A DNA stretch of 64,000 nt from Lewinella sp039816955 (GTDB taxonomy: Bacteria; Bacteroidota; Bacteroidia; Chitinophagales; Saprospiraceae). The position numbers and the translations under genes are program-made. Below are positions 35,769 through 43,007 of this stretch, in pieces (within the stretch, counting starts at the first letter, position 1; each line of letters opens with the position of its first letter). A model generated the notes under the pieces. It was not told the DNA's origin, searched no databases, and saw nothing but the letters and a program-made list of their open reading frames with translations. The stretch is from positions 1-64,000 of the forward strand of contig JBCBWU010000010.1 in NCBI GenBank assembly GCA_039816955.1. Direction: 5' to 3'.

Positions 35769-36182
35769 TTATTTGCCATAAAATAGGACACTTAAGACCA
35801 GAATCAAGCTCCAAATAAAGGTGCGAATCCAGTTGGTTTGTATCAGTTTCTCTCTGGCCAGCATAGAATCAGCTTGCTGATCAATGGCGCTATGTAGCGG
35901 GACGGAAATTAAAAAAGTAACCAGCCAGGTACCCACTACTAAAGCCAATATCAGGAGTGTTTGCCACGAGCTGGTACGCATAGCTGTGTAGACGTACACC
36001 CCTAACTGGCCCAGCATGAGCGGGAGTACGATATAGGTAATCTGCACGGTGTAAATAGGATGCCAGTACTTGATTTCCGCTTCTGAATAATGACAGAAGC
36101 TCGGGTATACCACTAGCTGTACAATCCAGATCAACACGCAAAGGCCTGCGTTAATCATTAAAGTTAAAACGGCGAGATTCAT
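35769..36182 (-). CDS. Small integral membrane protein, four helices
   Basis: The 137-residue protein has four hydrophobic helices (about residues 3-25, 46-66, 73-96 and 118-136). Conserved-looking polar residues lie between them (QLVVYPSFCHYSEAEIKYWHPIYT, VPLHSAIDQQADSMLAREKLIQTNWIRTFIW). The arrangement resembles small conserved membrane proteins of Bacteroidota (a His-rich loop, then NWIRT before the last helix). No function can be given. Confidence 0.75.
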   Translation of the reverse strand: MNLAVLTLMINAGLCVLIWIVQLVVYPSFCHYSEAEIKYWHPIYTVQITYIVLPLMLGQLGVYVYTAMRTSSWQTLLILALVVGTWLVTFLISVPLHSAIDQQADSMLAREKLIQTNWIRTFIWSLILVLSVLFYGK

Positions 36183-36303
36183 CTAATTTCGTTTTCCAAT
36201 AACAAGTCAAATGTACCCTATTTTTTAGTGGAGGGATGTCTAATAAACGCATCTGTTAGGGTCTTGTAGAAAGGCTGATTCTCATATGCCAATTGATGTT
36301 TCC

Positions 36304-36359
36304 TATCTTTACTAGCGTTCATTCTCTATCAACTGGTTTACCGTTGAGCAATTACAAAG
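36304..36359 (+). promoter_or_regulatory. Leader copy A: -7 element plus conserved 16-mer
   Basis: TATCTTTA (36304-36311) is followed 33 bases later by TTGAGCAATTACAAAG (36344-36359). The same order, with TATCTTTG, an ACTGGTTACC-like stretch and the identical 16-mer, occurs ahead of the sigma factor gene at 38580-38644. It is probably the promoter and leader of the phosphatase-CotH gene. Confidence 0.5.
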
Positions 36360-36418
36360 CATTACCCGCCGTGAATTACAGAAGTGCCCTAAAAGTCCGT
36401 CCAATCAGTTATACAAAG

Positions 36419-38431
36419 ATGATCGGGCTGGCTTTAATGATCCTGTTCCATTTTTGTCTGAGCGCACAAGAGCGTCCACCTTATTTTGACGGTCCTTATA
36501 TCTTTCAACAAGAAGACAGCCTGCAAATCAAATGGATTGAGCGCGGATATCCGCAGGACACCGTTATTGCTCGTGCGGACGCCACCGTATTTCAACGCGA
36601 TAGCTTACCCGTCGTTGATCTGCAAAAATTGGATTTTCCGGAGGCTCCCAGTAGCACTTATACCGGCGTCAAACAGATTATGGTCATTAGTGATGTGCAT
36701 GGGCAGTATGAACTCATGCGGCAACTCCTTTTGGCTGGTGGCGTAATTAATGCGCAAAACGAATGGAATCTGGGCGCAGGTCATTTGGTGGTGATTGGAG
36801 ATAATCTAGACCGCGGAGACGAGGTCTTACCCATTTTGTGGTTGTTCTTCCACTTGGAGCAACAAGCCATTGCCCAGGGAGGGCGCTTGCACCTGCTATT
36901 GGGTAATCACGAATTGATGGTTTTAAATGGTGATATTCGCTACCTACACCGGAAATATAACTACACGGCCGGTGCACTGCGAACGCCGTATAAGGACCTC
37001 TTTGTAGAGGGAAGTGTGTTAGGTGACTGGATTGCTCAGCATCAGGTGGCAGTCTCCATTAACCGCAACCTCTTTCTACACGCTGGTCTCTCTCCAGAGG
37101 TCTTAAAATTGCAACTCTCCCTTGACCAAATGAACGCCCTGTTTCGCGATAAGATTCTCCGCCAGCCCGAGGATAGTATTGAAGCCGATCCTACTCTGTC
37201 GCTACTGTACGGCGAAGATGGTCCTGTTTGGTATCGGGGATATTTTGCGGATAAACCACTAGCAAAAGGGAAATTCAAAAAGCAGCTCAAGGCTTATGAT
37301 CAGCAGAAAATGATTGTGGGTCATACCAGTCAGGAAAGCATACAGTTCCGCTATGGCGGCAAACTCATTGTGGTGGATTGTAGTATCAAGCTGGGCCAGG
37401 ATGGCCAAATACTACTCATTGAAGATGATGCCTCCTACATTATTGACCGGGATGGAGAACAGCTCCTACTCACCAGGACCAAGGAAAACCCCACCACTAG
37501 CATTCAAGACATCATGATGGCCAGTGTCAGCCGTCCTAAATTGACATTGAATACGGACTTTGTCCAACTGATAAGGCGCAAAAGAGAAAAAGAATACCAA
37601 GAGGCGCAGATTTCACTACAAGCTGATGGCTTAGAGCACGATTTTACCGGAAGGGTAAGAGCCCGTGGCAACATTCGCAAAGTAGTCTGCAACTTACCGC
37701 CGCTGATGGTGGACTTGCAAAAATCCGATTTGGATGCCCTGGGCTACGTACGCAACGACAAGCTTAAGCTGGTTATCCCCTGTAAAGACTGGAAGTTCGG
37801 ACAGACCAATCTTTATAAGGAATTTCTCGTCTATGAGTTATATAGGCAGATTAGTGATCACGGACTACAAACCAAGTTGATCGACATTGAGATCAATGGC
37901 CCGAAAAGAAACTATGAACTGACTGGCTTTCTAATTGAAACGGAGCAGGATTACAGTCACCGCACCGGTGCTATGGCACTGCAGTGGGGCCGGGTAACTG
38001 CTTCGGCAGTAGACCGCGAGCGCTTTGTACGGATGATGTTTTTCCAGTACATGATCGCCAATTGCGATTGGTCGGTATCCAATAAGCACAACTTGGAGCT
38101 GGTCAAATACCCCGACAATATGCGTACGGAGTTTGTGGCCTATGATTTTGACTACGCCGGTTTTGTGGGGAATACTTACGCCGTCCCTGCCGATATTTTG
38201 CCCATTAGCAGTATCCACGAACGCTATTTCTTCTCTTATAAAACCACCGACGAGGAAATTGATGCGGCCATTGCCTTTTTCCTGGAACAGGAAGAAGCGA
38301 TTTATACTATCTGTGCTGCCGCCGATTATTTGGACGAAGAGACTCGGGAAAAGTGCCAGGAGTACCTCCGTCCGTTCTTCGATTTACTGCGCAATCCACG
38401 TAAGTTTAAGCGGACCATTGGGCGTGCCTAG
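36419..38431 (+). CDS. Secreted calcineurin-like phosphatase fused to CotH-kinase-like domain
   Basis: A 670-residue protein with a signal peptide (MIGLALMILFHFCLSAQ). Frame-open codons upstream at 36293 lie inside the proposed leader. Residues 85-310 form a metallophosphoesterase with all metal-binding motifs (DVHG 92-95, GDNLDRGD 127-134, GNHE 162-165, HAG 221-223, VGHT 300-303). Residues 380-670 resemble the CotH kinase fold: GRVRARGN, KLKLVIPCKDW, a helix NLYKEFLVYELY, then NCDWSVSNKHN (548-558, catalytic Asp and Asn) and VAYDFDYAG (573-581, metal Asp). The CotH assignment is by eye. If right, one exported polypeptide carries a phosphatase and an atypical protein kinase. The substrate is unknown. 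Confidence 0.72.
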   Translation: MIGLALMILFHFCLSAQERPPYFDGPYIFQQEDSLQIKWIERGYPQDTVIARADATVFQRDSLPVVDLQKLDFPEAPSSTYTGVKQIMVISDVHGQYELMRQLLLAGGVINAQNEWNLGAGHLVVIGDNLDRGDEVLPILWLFFHLEQQAIAQGGRLHLLLGNHELMVLNGDIRYLHRKYNYTAGALRTPYKDLFVEGSVLGDWIAQHQVAVSINRNLFLHAGLSPEVLKLQLSLDQMNALFRDKILRQPEDSIEADPTLSLLYGEDGPVWYRGYFADKPLAKGKFKKQLKAYDQQKMIVGHTSQESIQFRYGGKLIVVDCSIKLGQDGQILLIEDDASYIIDRDGEQLLLTRTKENPTTSIQDIMMASVSRPKLTLNTDFVQLIRRKREKEYQEAQISLQADGLEHDFTGRVRARGNIRKVVCNLPPLMVDLQKSDLDALGYVRNDKLKLVIPCKDWKFGQTNLYKEFLVYELYRQISDHGLQTKLIDIEINGPKRNYELTGFLIETEQDYSHRTGAMALQWGRVTASAVDRERFVRMMFFQYMIANCDWSVSNKHNLELVKYPDNMRTEFVAYDFDYAGFVGNTYAVPADILPISSIHERYFFSYKTTDEEIDAAIAFFLEQEEAIYTICAAADYLDEETREKCQEYLRPFFDLLRNPRKFKRTIGRA

Positions 38432-38579
38432 CCAGCTTCTGTGCAAAGCATCACTTAGTATCTGCTGGCGCCGCAATAGGTGACTGTATTATGGTAAGAG
38501 CAGCTTGGATAAGCCTTAAGTTAACTAGACAGAAGTACGCTTTGGCTAAGCCCCAAGTGAATGCCTAAGTGATCTTTTC

Positions 38580-38644
38580 TATCTTTGTCACTGTTTATTT
38601 TTCTCCAAACTGGTTACCTTTTTTTTCCTTGAGCAATTACAAAG
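38580..38644 (+). promoter_or_regulatory. Leader copy B: promoter of the sigma factor gene
   Basis: TATCTTTG (38580-38587, full -7 match), then an ACTGGTTACC stretch and the 16-mer TTGAGCAATTACAAAG (38629-38644), all shared with leader copy A. The open frame that begins at GTG 38569 would overlap this promoter, which argues for a later start of the sigma factor. Confidence 0.55.
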
Positions 38645-38652
38645 TACTACCT

Positions 38653-39234
38653 GTGGTGGATGATAAGGCGATCCTTGAGCACCTCCAGTCGGAGCGCCAG
38701 GGACAGCAAGATCGTGGCTTTAGATCGCTGTACGAACAGTACTACGGCATGATTGAGCAATTGGTATTGCGCAACAACGGAAGTGTTGACGATGCAGCCG
38801 ATGTGTTTCAAGATGGCTTAGTAGCCTTGTTTAATAAGGTGCGGCAAGTAGATTTTCAGTTGACTGCGAGCCTAAAGACACTGCTTTACGCAATTTGTAG
38901 AAACGTCTGGTTAATGAAACTGCGCAAGCGCAAACGCGAATCGCCCATTACAGAAGTACACCAAGAAACGGTGGGCCTGGAGGCGGAAGCCTTGCAGCTG
39001 TTGGAAACCAACGATCGCAACCAACTAGTAGCTAACGGATTGGCACAACTGGGTGATGATTGTCGGCAAGTTTTACAGATGTACTACTTTGAAAGGTGCC
39101 GCATGAAGCATATTGCGGAGCAGATGGGGTACTCTGGTGAGCAGGTAGCCAAAAACAAAAAATCACGCTGTATGCGGAAGCTCCGGGAATGGATCTTAAG
39201 TCAACCCCAGGCTAGTGAAATGCTACAGTATTAG
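38653..39234 (+). CDS. ECF-type RNA polymerase sigma factor
   Basis: A sigma-70 family protein of about 193 residues, started here at a GTG at 38653 because the promoter-like leader lies just upstream. GTG at 38569 and TTG at 38629 are alternatives. Region 2 holds GFRSLYEQYYGMIEQLVL...DDAADVFQDGLVALFNKV and the DNA-melting helix KTLLYAICRNVWLMKLRKRKRE. Region 4 is LGDDCRQVLQMYYFERCRMKHIAEQMGYSGEQVAKNKKSRCMRKLREWI. It directs RNA polymerase to an envelope- or stress-linked regulon. The next gene encodes a likely membrane anti-sigma factor 18 bases downstream, so the two form an operon. Confidence 0.9.
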   Translation: MVDDKAILEHLQSERQGQQDRGFRSLYEQYYGMIEQLVLRNNGSVDDAADVFQDGLVALFNKVRQVDFQLTASLKTLLYAICRNVWLMKLRKRKRESPITEVHQETVGLEAEALQLLETNDRNQLVANGLAQLGDDCRQVLQMYYFERCRMKHIAEQMGYSGEQVAKNKKSRCMRKLREWILSQPQASEMLQY

Positions 39235-39252
39235 GAGAAAAATGCAATTATC

Positions 39253-40011
39253 ATGAGCGGAAACGAAGACCAGTATTGGGAAAAAATCGATGATTTCCTT
39301 GATGGCCAACTACCCCAGGAAGAACGCCAGGCCTTTGAGGTACAGTTAGATAAGGAAGAGCAACTGCGAAAGGACTTAGCGTTCCAACATCAGCTTCGGC
39401 AGGGTATTGCTTTCGGTAGTCAAGGGCCACTTCGGGCACGATTAAACCAAATTCATGCCGAATACCAGACAGATGAAGGTCAAGCTAATGATAGCAAGGT
39501 GGTCCCCATTGGCCGGGGCCTGATGAACCGCTGGATAATGGCTGCCGGCTTGCTCATTGGTGCACTAACCATCCTGTTTTTGATCCAGCAACCCGCCAAT
39601 AATTCAAACATATACGCCAGCAACTACGAGCCCTACGCTCTCAAGAATACTACCCGCAGTCCGGGACAAGGAGATCTAACGAGTTTAGCCGTAGAAGCCT
39701 ACCAAGCTGGAAACTACGAAGGAGCTGTCCCGAGACTGGAAGATGCTTTGGAAGCTGACTCTAATCAAGCACCGTTACAATTGGCCTTGGCCATTAGCCA
39801 TTGGGAAAATGGGGCACAGGAGGATGCCCAAACTGCCTTGCTTCCATTACTGAACCACCCATTACTAAAAGATCAAGCCAATTGGTACGCCGCCTTATTT
39901 GACCTGGCAGCTGACGATGTAGCGGCAGCCCGGGCGCATTTAGAGGTAGTAGCGACAGCCGGCGGAGGACTTGGGGCTAAGGCAGAAAAGCTTTTGAGTC
40001 AAATACAATAG
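39253..40011 (+). CDS. Membrane-bound putative anti-sigma factor with periplasmic TPR-like domain
   Basis: The 252-residue protein has a cytoplasmic N-terminal helix bundle (IDDFLDGQLPQEERQAFEVQLDKEEQLRKDL) that resembles the sigma-binding domain of zinc-free anti-sigma factors. One transmembrane helix follows (IMAAGLLIGALTILFLI, about residues 97-113). The periplasmic part is TPR-like (AVEAYQAGNYEGAVPRLEDAL, LQLALAISHWENGAQEDAQTALL). Together with the preceding sigma factor it would form a signalling pair: a periplasmic ligand releases the sigma factor. The identification comes from domain layout and position, not a strong sequence match. Confidence 0.7.
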   Translation: MSGNEDQYWEKIDDFLDGQLPQEERQAFEVQLDKEEQLRKDLAFQHQLRQGIAFGSQGPLRARLNQIHAEYQTDEGQANDSKVVPIGRGLMNRWIMAAGLLIGALTILFLIQQPANNSNIYASNYEPYALKNTTRSPGQGDLTSLAVEAYQAGNYEGAVPRLEDALEADSNQAPLQLALAISHWENGAQEDAQTALLPLLNHPLLKDQANWYAALFDLAADDVAAARAHLEVVATAGGGLGAKAEKLLSQIQ

Positions 40012-40194
40012 CATTTAATTTCTCAATTGAGCTTTTGCTGCCTTAGTAAGAACTAAAGAAAAGCTACCAATCAGCGGCTTACTATTCCCTCACTCCGCAG
40101 ATGAGACAATTAATGGACTATATTCCCTGCTTTTTTACTCATAGCTAGAGATGTTGTACTACTGCGTCGTGGCTGACTTGTGCCTAAATTGAAG

Positions 40195-40225
40195 TTGCAG
40201 GCAATATTTAAAAATAGTACCTTTA
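40195..40225 (+). promoter_or_regulatory. Promoter of the TIR-like orphan gene
   Basis: TTG (40195-40197), 20-base spacer, TACCTTTA (40218-40225, one base off TAnnTTTG). The ATG at 40240 follows 14 bases later, so the gene has its own start point independent of the sigma/anti-sigma operon. Confidence 0.55.
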
Positions 40226-40239
40226 TTTTAAAATAATTA

Positions 40240-41955
40240 ATGAACATTTATTCTGATAGAAGAGCTGTAGAATATTTATCAAACCTTAAAAATAAGTTAT
40301 CACTTTGGAATGAATCTGGCGAACCTATTAAGGGTGGATTAATAGATACTGCCATACCATTAAGTAATCCGAAAAAGATAAATGGTGTCGTATATAAAAA
40401 GCGGATAAAAGTTGACTTTGTTGGATTGGCGGCAACTACACTTTTTGATAAAGGAGGTAATTACACGAAAGCTCCAGTCGTAGAGAAAATTGAAGAAATT
40501 GTTAGGAGCGCAGAAAAAATTAACGCTCTAGGAATTCAGATTAAGTTCAGGATCTTATTTGTATACCCATATTCAACCTTCGCTTTTTCTTTTATCCAGG
40601 CAGAAAACTCAACGAATAGATCTTCTGTGGAAGATGAAAAAGAAATCCCTTTCTTAAATTTAACGAGGCAGATCGACGAAACAGATTTTTGGAGCTCCAA
40701 TTTTGTAAGAAGCCAGAAATACAGTCTAGAATATATACAAGAATTGGTAGATCGGTATAAATGGTTCCCTTTTCATAAAGAGGAAGAAAAGGATATTGAA
40801 TCAGGAAAGATGTTGATCGTGAGATTCACTCCAATTAACCCTAGTTTGTGTGGACTTGTGGTTAATGATAAAGTGTACTATGATAGTTATCAGTTCTCTA
40901 AGGATAATAGGTATGAACGTAAACTTTCACTCGCTCTCCCTTTGGTAGAACTGTCAAAGTTTAATGAGTTTGGCGATGTAAACTCCAGCTATAAATACGT
41001 ACTAGACCATTTTCGTTATCTATGGAGACATGATCTGACTATGGACCATGAGGATGTTACTAATTATATCGCCTTTAAGAAGAACTCTCTAGCATCGATT
41101 AAATATTTTACCGAGATAAATTTCAAATTCAAAGCTGATCGGTTAACACAGATCGTAAAGGGCATGGATTCTTCAATAGCCCATATCGAACTAGAAAGCT
41201 GGCGAAGAAGAATAGCTAGACTGTTAAATAAGTTCTGTATTGAGACGGAGAAAGTATCGGGAAAGGAGGTGATATTTATCTCATGCTGCTGGAATAAATG
41301 GGATACTCAAAAACCAGCACCATTGAAGGAAGCGATGCTAGTTGATAAGTGGCTAAAAAATGATTTTAAGCCAACAAAAGGAGATGCTTTAATACAGTCA
41401 AAAATAGTAATAGCAGAGAACAAAGACTTTCTAAGTCGACAGATCTACAATGCACTAGCAGAATCAACCTTAGGAATAATTTTCTTAACGAACGATATTC
41501 CGAACGCGATAAAAAAGGAATCAGGAATTGATGAGCCGGAGCTAGTTGAGATAGGAAAAGAATATTTCTCAAAACCAAACATATATCATGAACTGGGGTA
41601 CTTAAGTCGTCAGTTAGATTTTGAGAAATTGATGATTCTAAGGCAAGAAGAAGACGATTACCAGGCTCATATACCAACCAACATAAGTGACTTGGTAAAA
41701 AATAGATTTCAAAAAGGGAAAATCGCCCTTCAATATTTAGAGATAATAAAATGGTTATCCGCCGTTGATGTGATTAGTCCAAAGCAAGCAATTAAAGCAG
41801 TAACTAATCATGTAGAACGCTTAAAAAAGTATGGTGCGGAGCGAAAAAAAGAAGAGGCGTTAACGAAAAAGGAAATAGCAAGTGAGATCGAGCAGATCGA
41901 GGCTTACATTAAATCTCTACACAAAGTTCCCTATAAATACTTTGAAGAAGAATAA
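40240..41955 (+). CDS. AT-rich orphan with C-terminal TIR-like nucleotide-binding domain
   Basis: A 571-residue protein whose codons are clearly more AT-rich than its neighbours. Residues 1-330 are unassigned: KRIKVDFVGLAATTLF, IKFRILFVYPYSTFAFSFIQ, SLCGLVVNDKVYYDSY and a helical stretch. Residues 340-505 look like a predicted TIR-like nucleotide-binding domain: EVIFISCCW, then ALAESTLGIIFLTNDI, then PNIYHELGYLSRQLDFEKLMIL (Glu451 in HELGYL matches the conserved FELGY glutamate), then IPTNISDL. The C-terminus is a charged helix (AERKKEEALTKKEIASEIEQ). Such domains act as NAD-cleaving or nucleotide-sensing effectors in bacterial immunity. It stands alone with its own promoter. The fold call is by eye, and the N-terminal part may be a sensor. 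Confidence 0.65.
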   Translation: MNIYSDRRAVEYLSNLKNKLSLWNESGEPIKGGLIDTAIPLSNPKKINGVVYKKRIKVDFVGLAATTLFDKGGNYTKAPVVEKIEEIVRSAEKINALGIQIKFRILFVYPYSTFAFSFIQAENSTNRSSVEDEKEIPFLNLTRQIDETDFWSSNFVRSQKYSLEYIQELVDRYKWFPFHKEEEKDIESGKMLIVRFTPINPSLCGLVVNDKVYYDSYQFSKDNRYERKLSLALPLVELSKFNEFGDVNSSYKYVLDHFRYLWRHDLTMDHEDVTNYIAFKKNSLASIKYFTEINFKFKADRLTQIVKGMDSSIAHIELESWRRRIARLLNKFCIETEKVSGKEVIFISCCWNKWDTQKPAPLKEAMLVDKWLKNDFKPTKGDALIQSKIVIAENKDFLSRQIYNALAESTLGIIFLTNDIPNAIKKESGIDEPELVEIGKEYFSKPNIYHELGYLSRQLDFEKLMILRQEEDDYQAHIPTNISDLVKNRFQKGKIALQYLEIIKWLSAVDVISPKQAIKAVTNHVERLKKYGAERKKEEALTKKEIASEIEQIEAYIKSLHKVPYKYFEEE

Positions 41956-42046
41956 ACGGCCTGCATCTTTGCTGCCTGCAACAGCGCCCCCTTAGTTCCA
42001 ATTCCTTATTTCATACCCCCAACAATTTCCACAAACCTTTTCCAGC

Positions 42047-42054
42047 TATCTTTG
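42047..42054 (+). promoter_or_regulatory. -7 promoter element of crtZ
   Basis: TATCTTTG, a full match to TAnnTTTG, 18 bases upstream of the ATG at 42073. No TTG at the right distance is visible. Confidence 0.55.
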
Positions 42055-42072
42055 TTTCGCCACTGAACCAAA

Positions 42073-42585
42073 ATGCCTGGGAAACAAATGACAACAGTAT
42101 TGTATATCGGTATAACGATCCTCACCTTTCTTGCAATGGAGTTTGTGGCTTGGTTTGCCCACAAATACGTAATGCACGGCTTCTTGTGGGACTGGCACGA
42201 AGACCATCATAAGCCACATCATGATGATGATGGTTTTTTTGAAAAGAATGATCTGTTTTTCCTAGTATTCGCTGTTCCTAGCGCAGCCAGCTATATTATT
42301 GGTCTGAATTTTGAGCCGGTGTTTTGGCTCACTTTTGTAGGTATTGGCATTTCCATTTACGGACTGGTTTACTTCCTCATCCATGATGTTTACATCCACC
42401 AACGCTTTAAGTGGTTTCGCCAACTCGACAGCCGCTACAGCCGCGCTATCCTAAGAGCGCATGGAGCGCATCACGCCAACCGGGAAAAAGAGGCGGGCGA
42501 ATCATTTGGGCTTTTGCTGGTGAACGCTAAGTATTTCAGGAAGCGCACGCGCCAAGTGCAGGAAACAGAAAAGGCGACACATTAA
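42073..42585 (+). CDS. crtZ: Beta-carotene hydroxylase (fatty acid hydroxylase superfamily)
   Basis: The 170-residue membrane enzyme adds 3-hydroxyl groups to beta-ionone rings, giving zeaxanthin. The histidine clusters that bind di-iron are all present: HKYVMHGFLWDWHEDHH, then HDVYIHQRF, then RAHGAHHANREKEAGESFGLLLV. Four hydrophobic segments match the family. No other carotenoid genes (crtB, crtI, crtY) are in the window, so it is separated from the rest of the pathway. It is probably co-transcribed with the small membrane protein 21 bases downstream. Confidence 0.92.
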   Translation: MPGKQMTTVLYIGITILTFLAMEFVAWFAHKYVMHGFLWDWHEDHHKPHHDDDGFFEKNDLFFLVFAVPSAASYIIGLNFEPVFWLTFVGIGISIYGLVYFLIHDVYIHQRFKWFRQLDSRYSRAILRAHGAHHANREKEAGESFGLLLVNAKYFRKRTRQVQETEKATH

Positions 42586-42606
42586 TATCATCTTACCTCT
42601 TATAGT

Positions 42607-42831
42607 ATGGAATTTCTCGGGCTATTGGTTGAGATTTTATTATTTGGTCTTGGTGTATACCTCTACCTCTTTTCGCGCGGTCTGATCAAAATTAAGGATG
42701 AGGAACGCCAGGCTAAAGCTGCCGCCTTTCGCGAGCAAAATGGACTTTGGATGCGCTTCTTGGGCCTAGGCTTAGCAGCTATCATGGGGCTTAACGTAAT
42801 GCTGCACCTACGCATGCTACTAGCAGGATAA
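42607..42831 (+). CDS. Small two-helix membrane protein
   Basis: A 74-residue protein with two hydrophobic helices (FLGLLVEILLFGLGVYLYLF and WMRFLGLGLAAIMGLNVMLH) joined by a charged loop (KIKDEERQAKAAAFREQ). It begins 21 bases after crtZ and is probably in its operon. No function is recognised. Confidence 0.7.
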   Translation: MEFLGLLVEILLFGLGVYLYLFSRGLIKIKDEERQAKAAAFREQNGLWMRFLGLGLAAIMGLNVMLHLRMLLAG

Positions 42832-43007
42832 TACCAACTGCTTAGCACCACAACCTCACCCATTTATACCCCTCCTCTACACAGTCTACCATCTCACGAA
42901 GGTGAGGCTTACTTCTGCGTAAAATTGACTAATATTGCATGACCAAAAACTGACGATAGTTGCGGCTATTGTCACAATTCCGTGTAGCACATATTAGTTG
43001 AGCCACT

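Noticed and set aside
38569..38652. GTG at 38569 as start of the sigma factor
   Set aside because: The added codons cover a -7 promoter element and the conserved leader block, and the added residues (MIFSIFVTVYFSPNW...) are not sigma-like.
40195..41981. A 9-bp inverted repeat (TTGCAGGCA at 40195-40203, TGCCTGCAA at 41973-41981) flanking the TIR-like gene, as possible ends of a mobile element
   Set aside because: The length is near what chance allows over this distance, there is no transposase and no target duplication. The left copy also contains the -33 TTG of the promoter.
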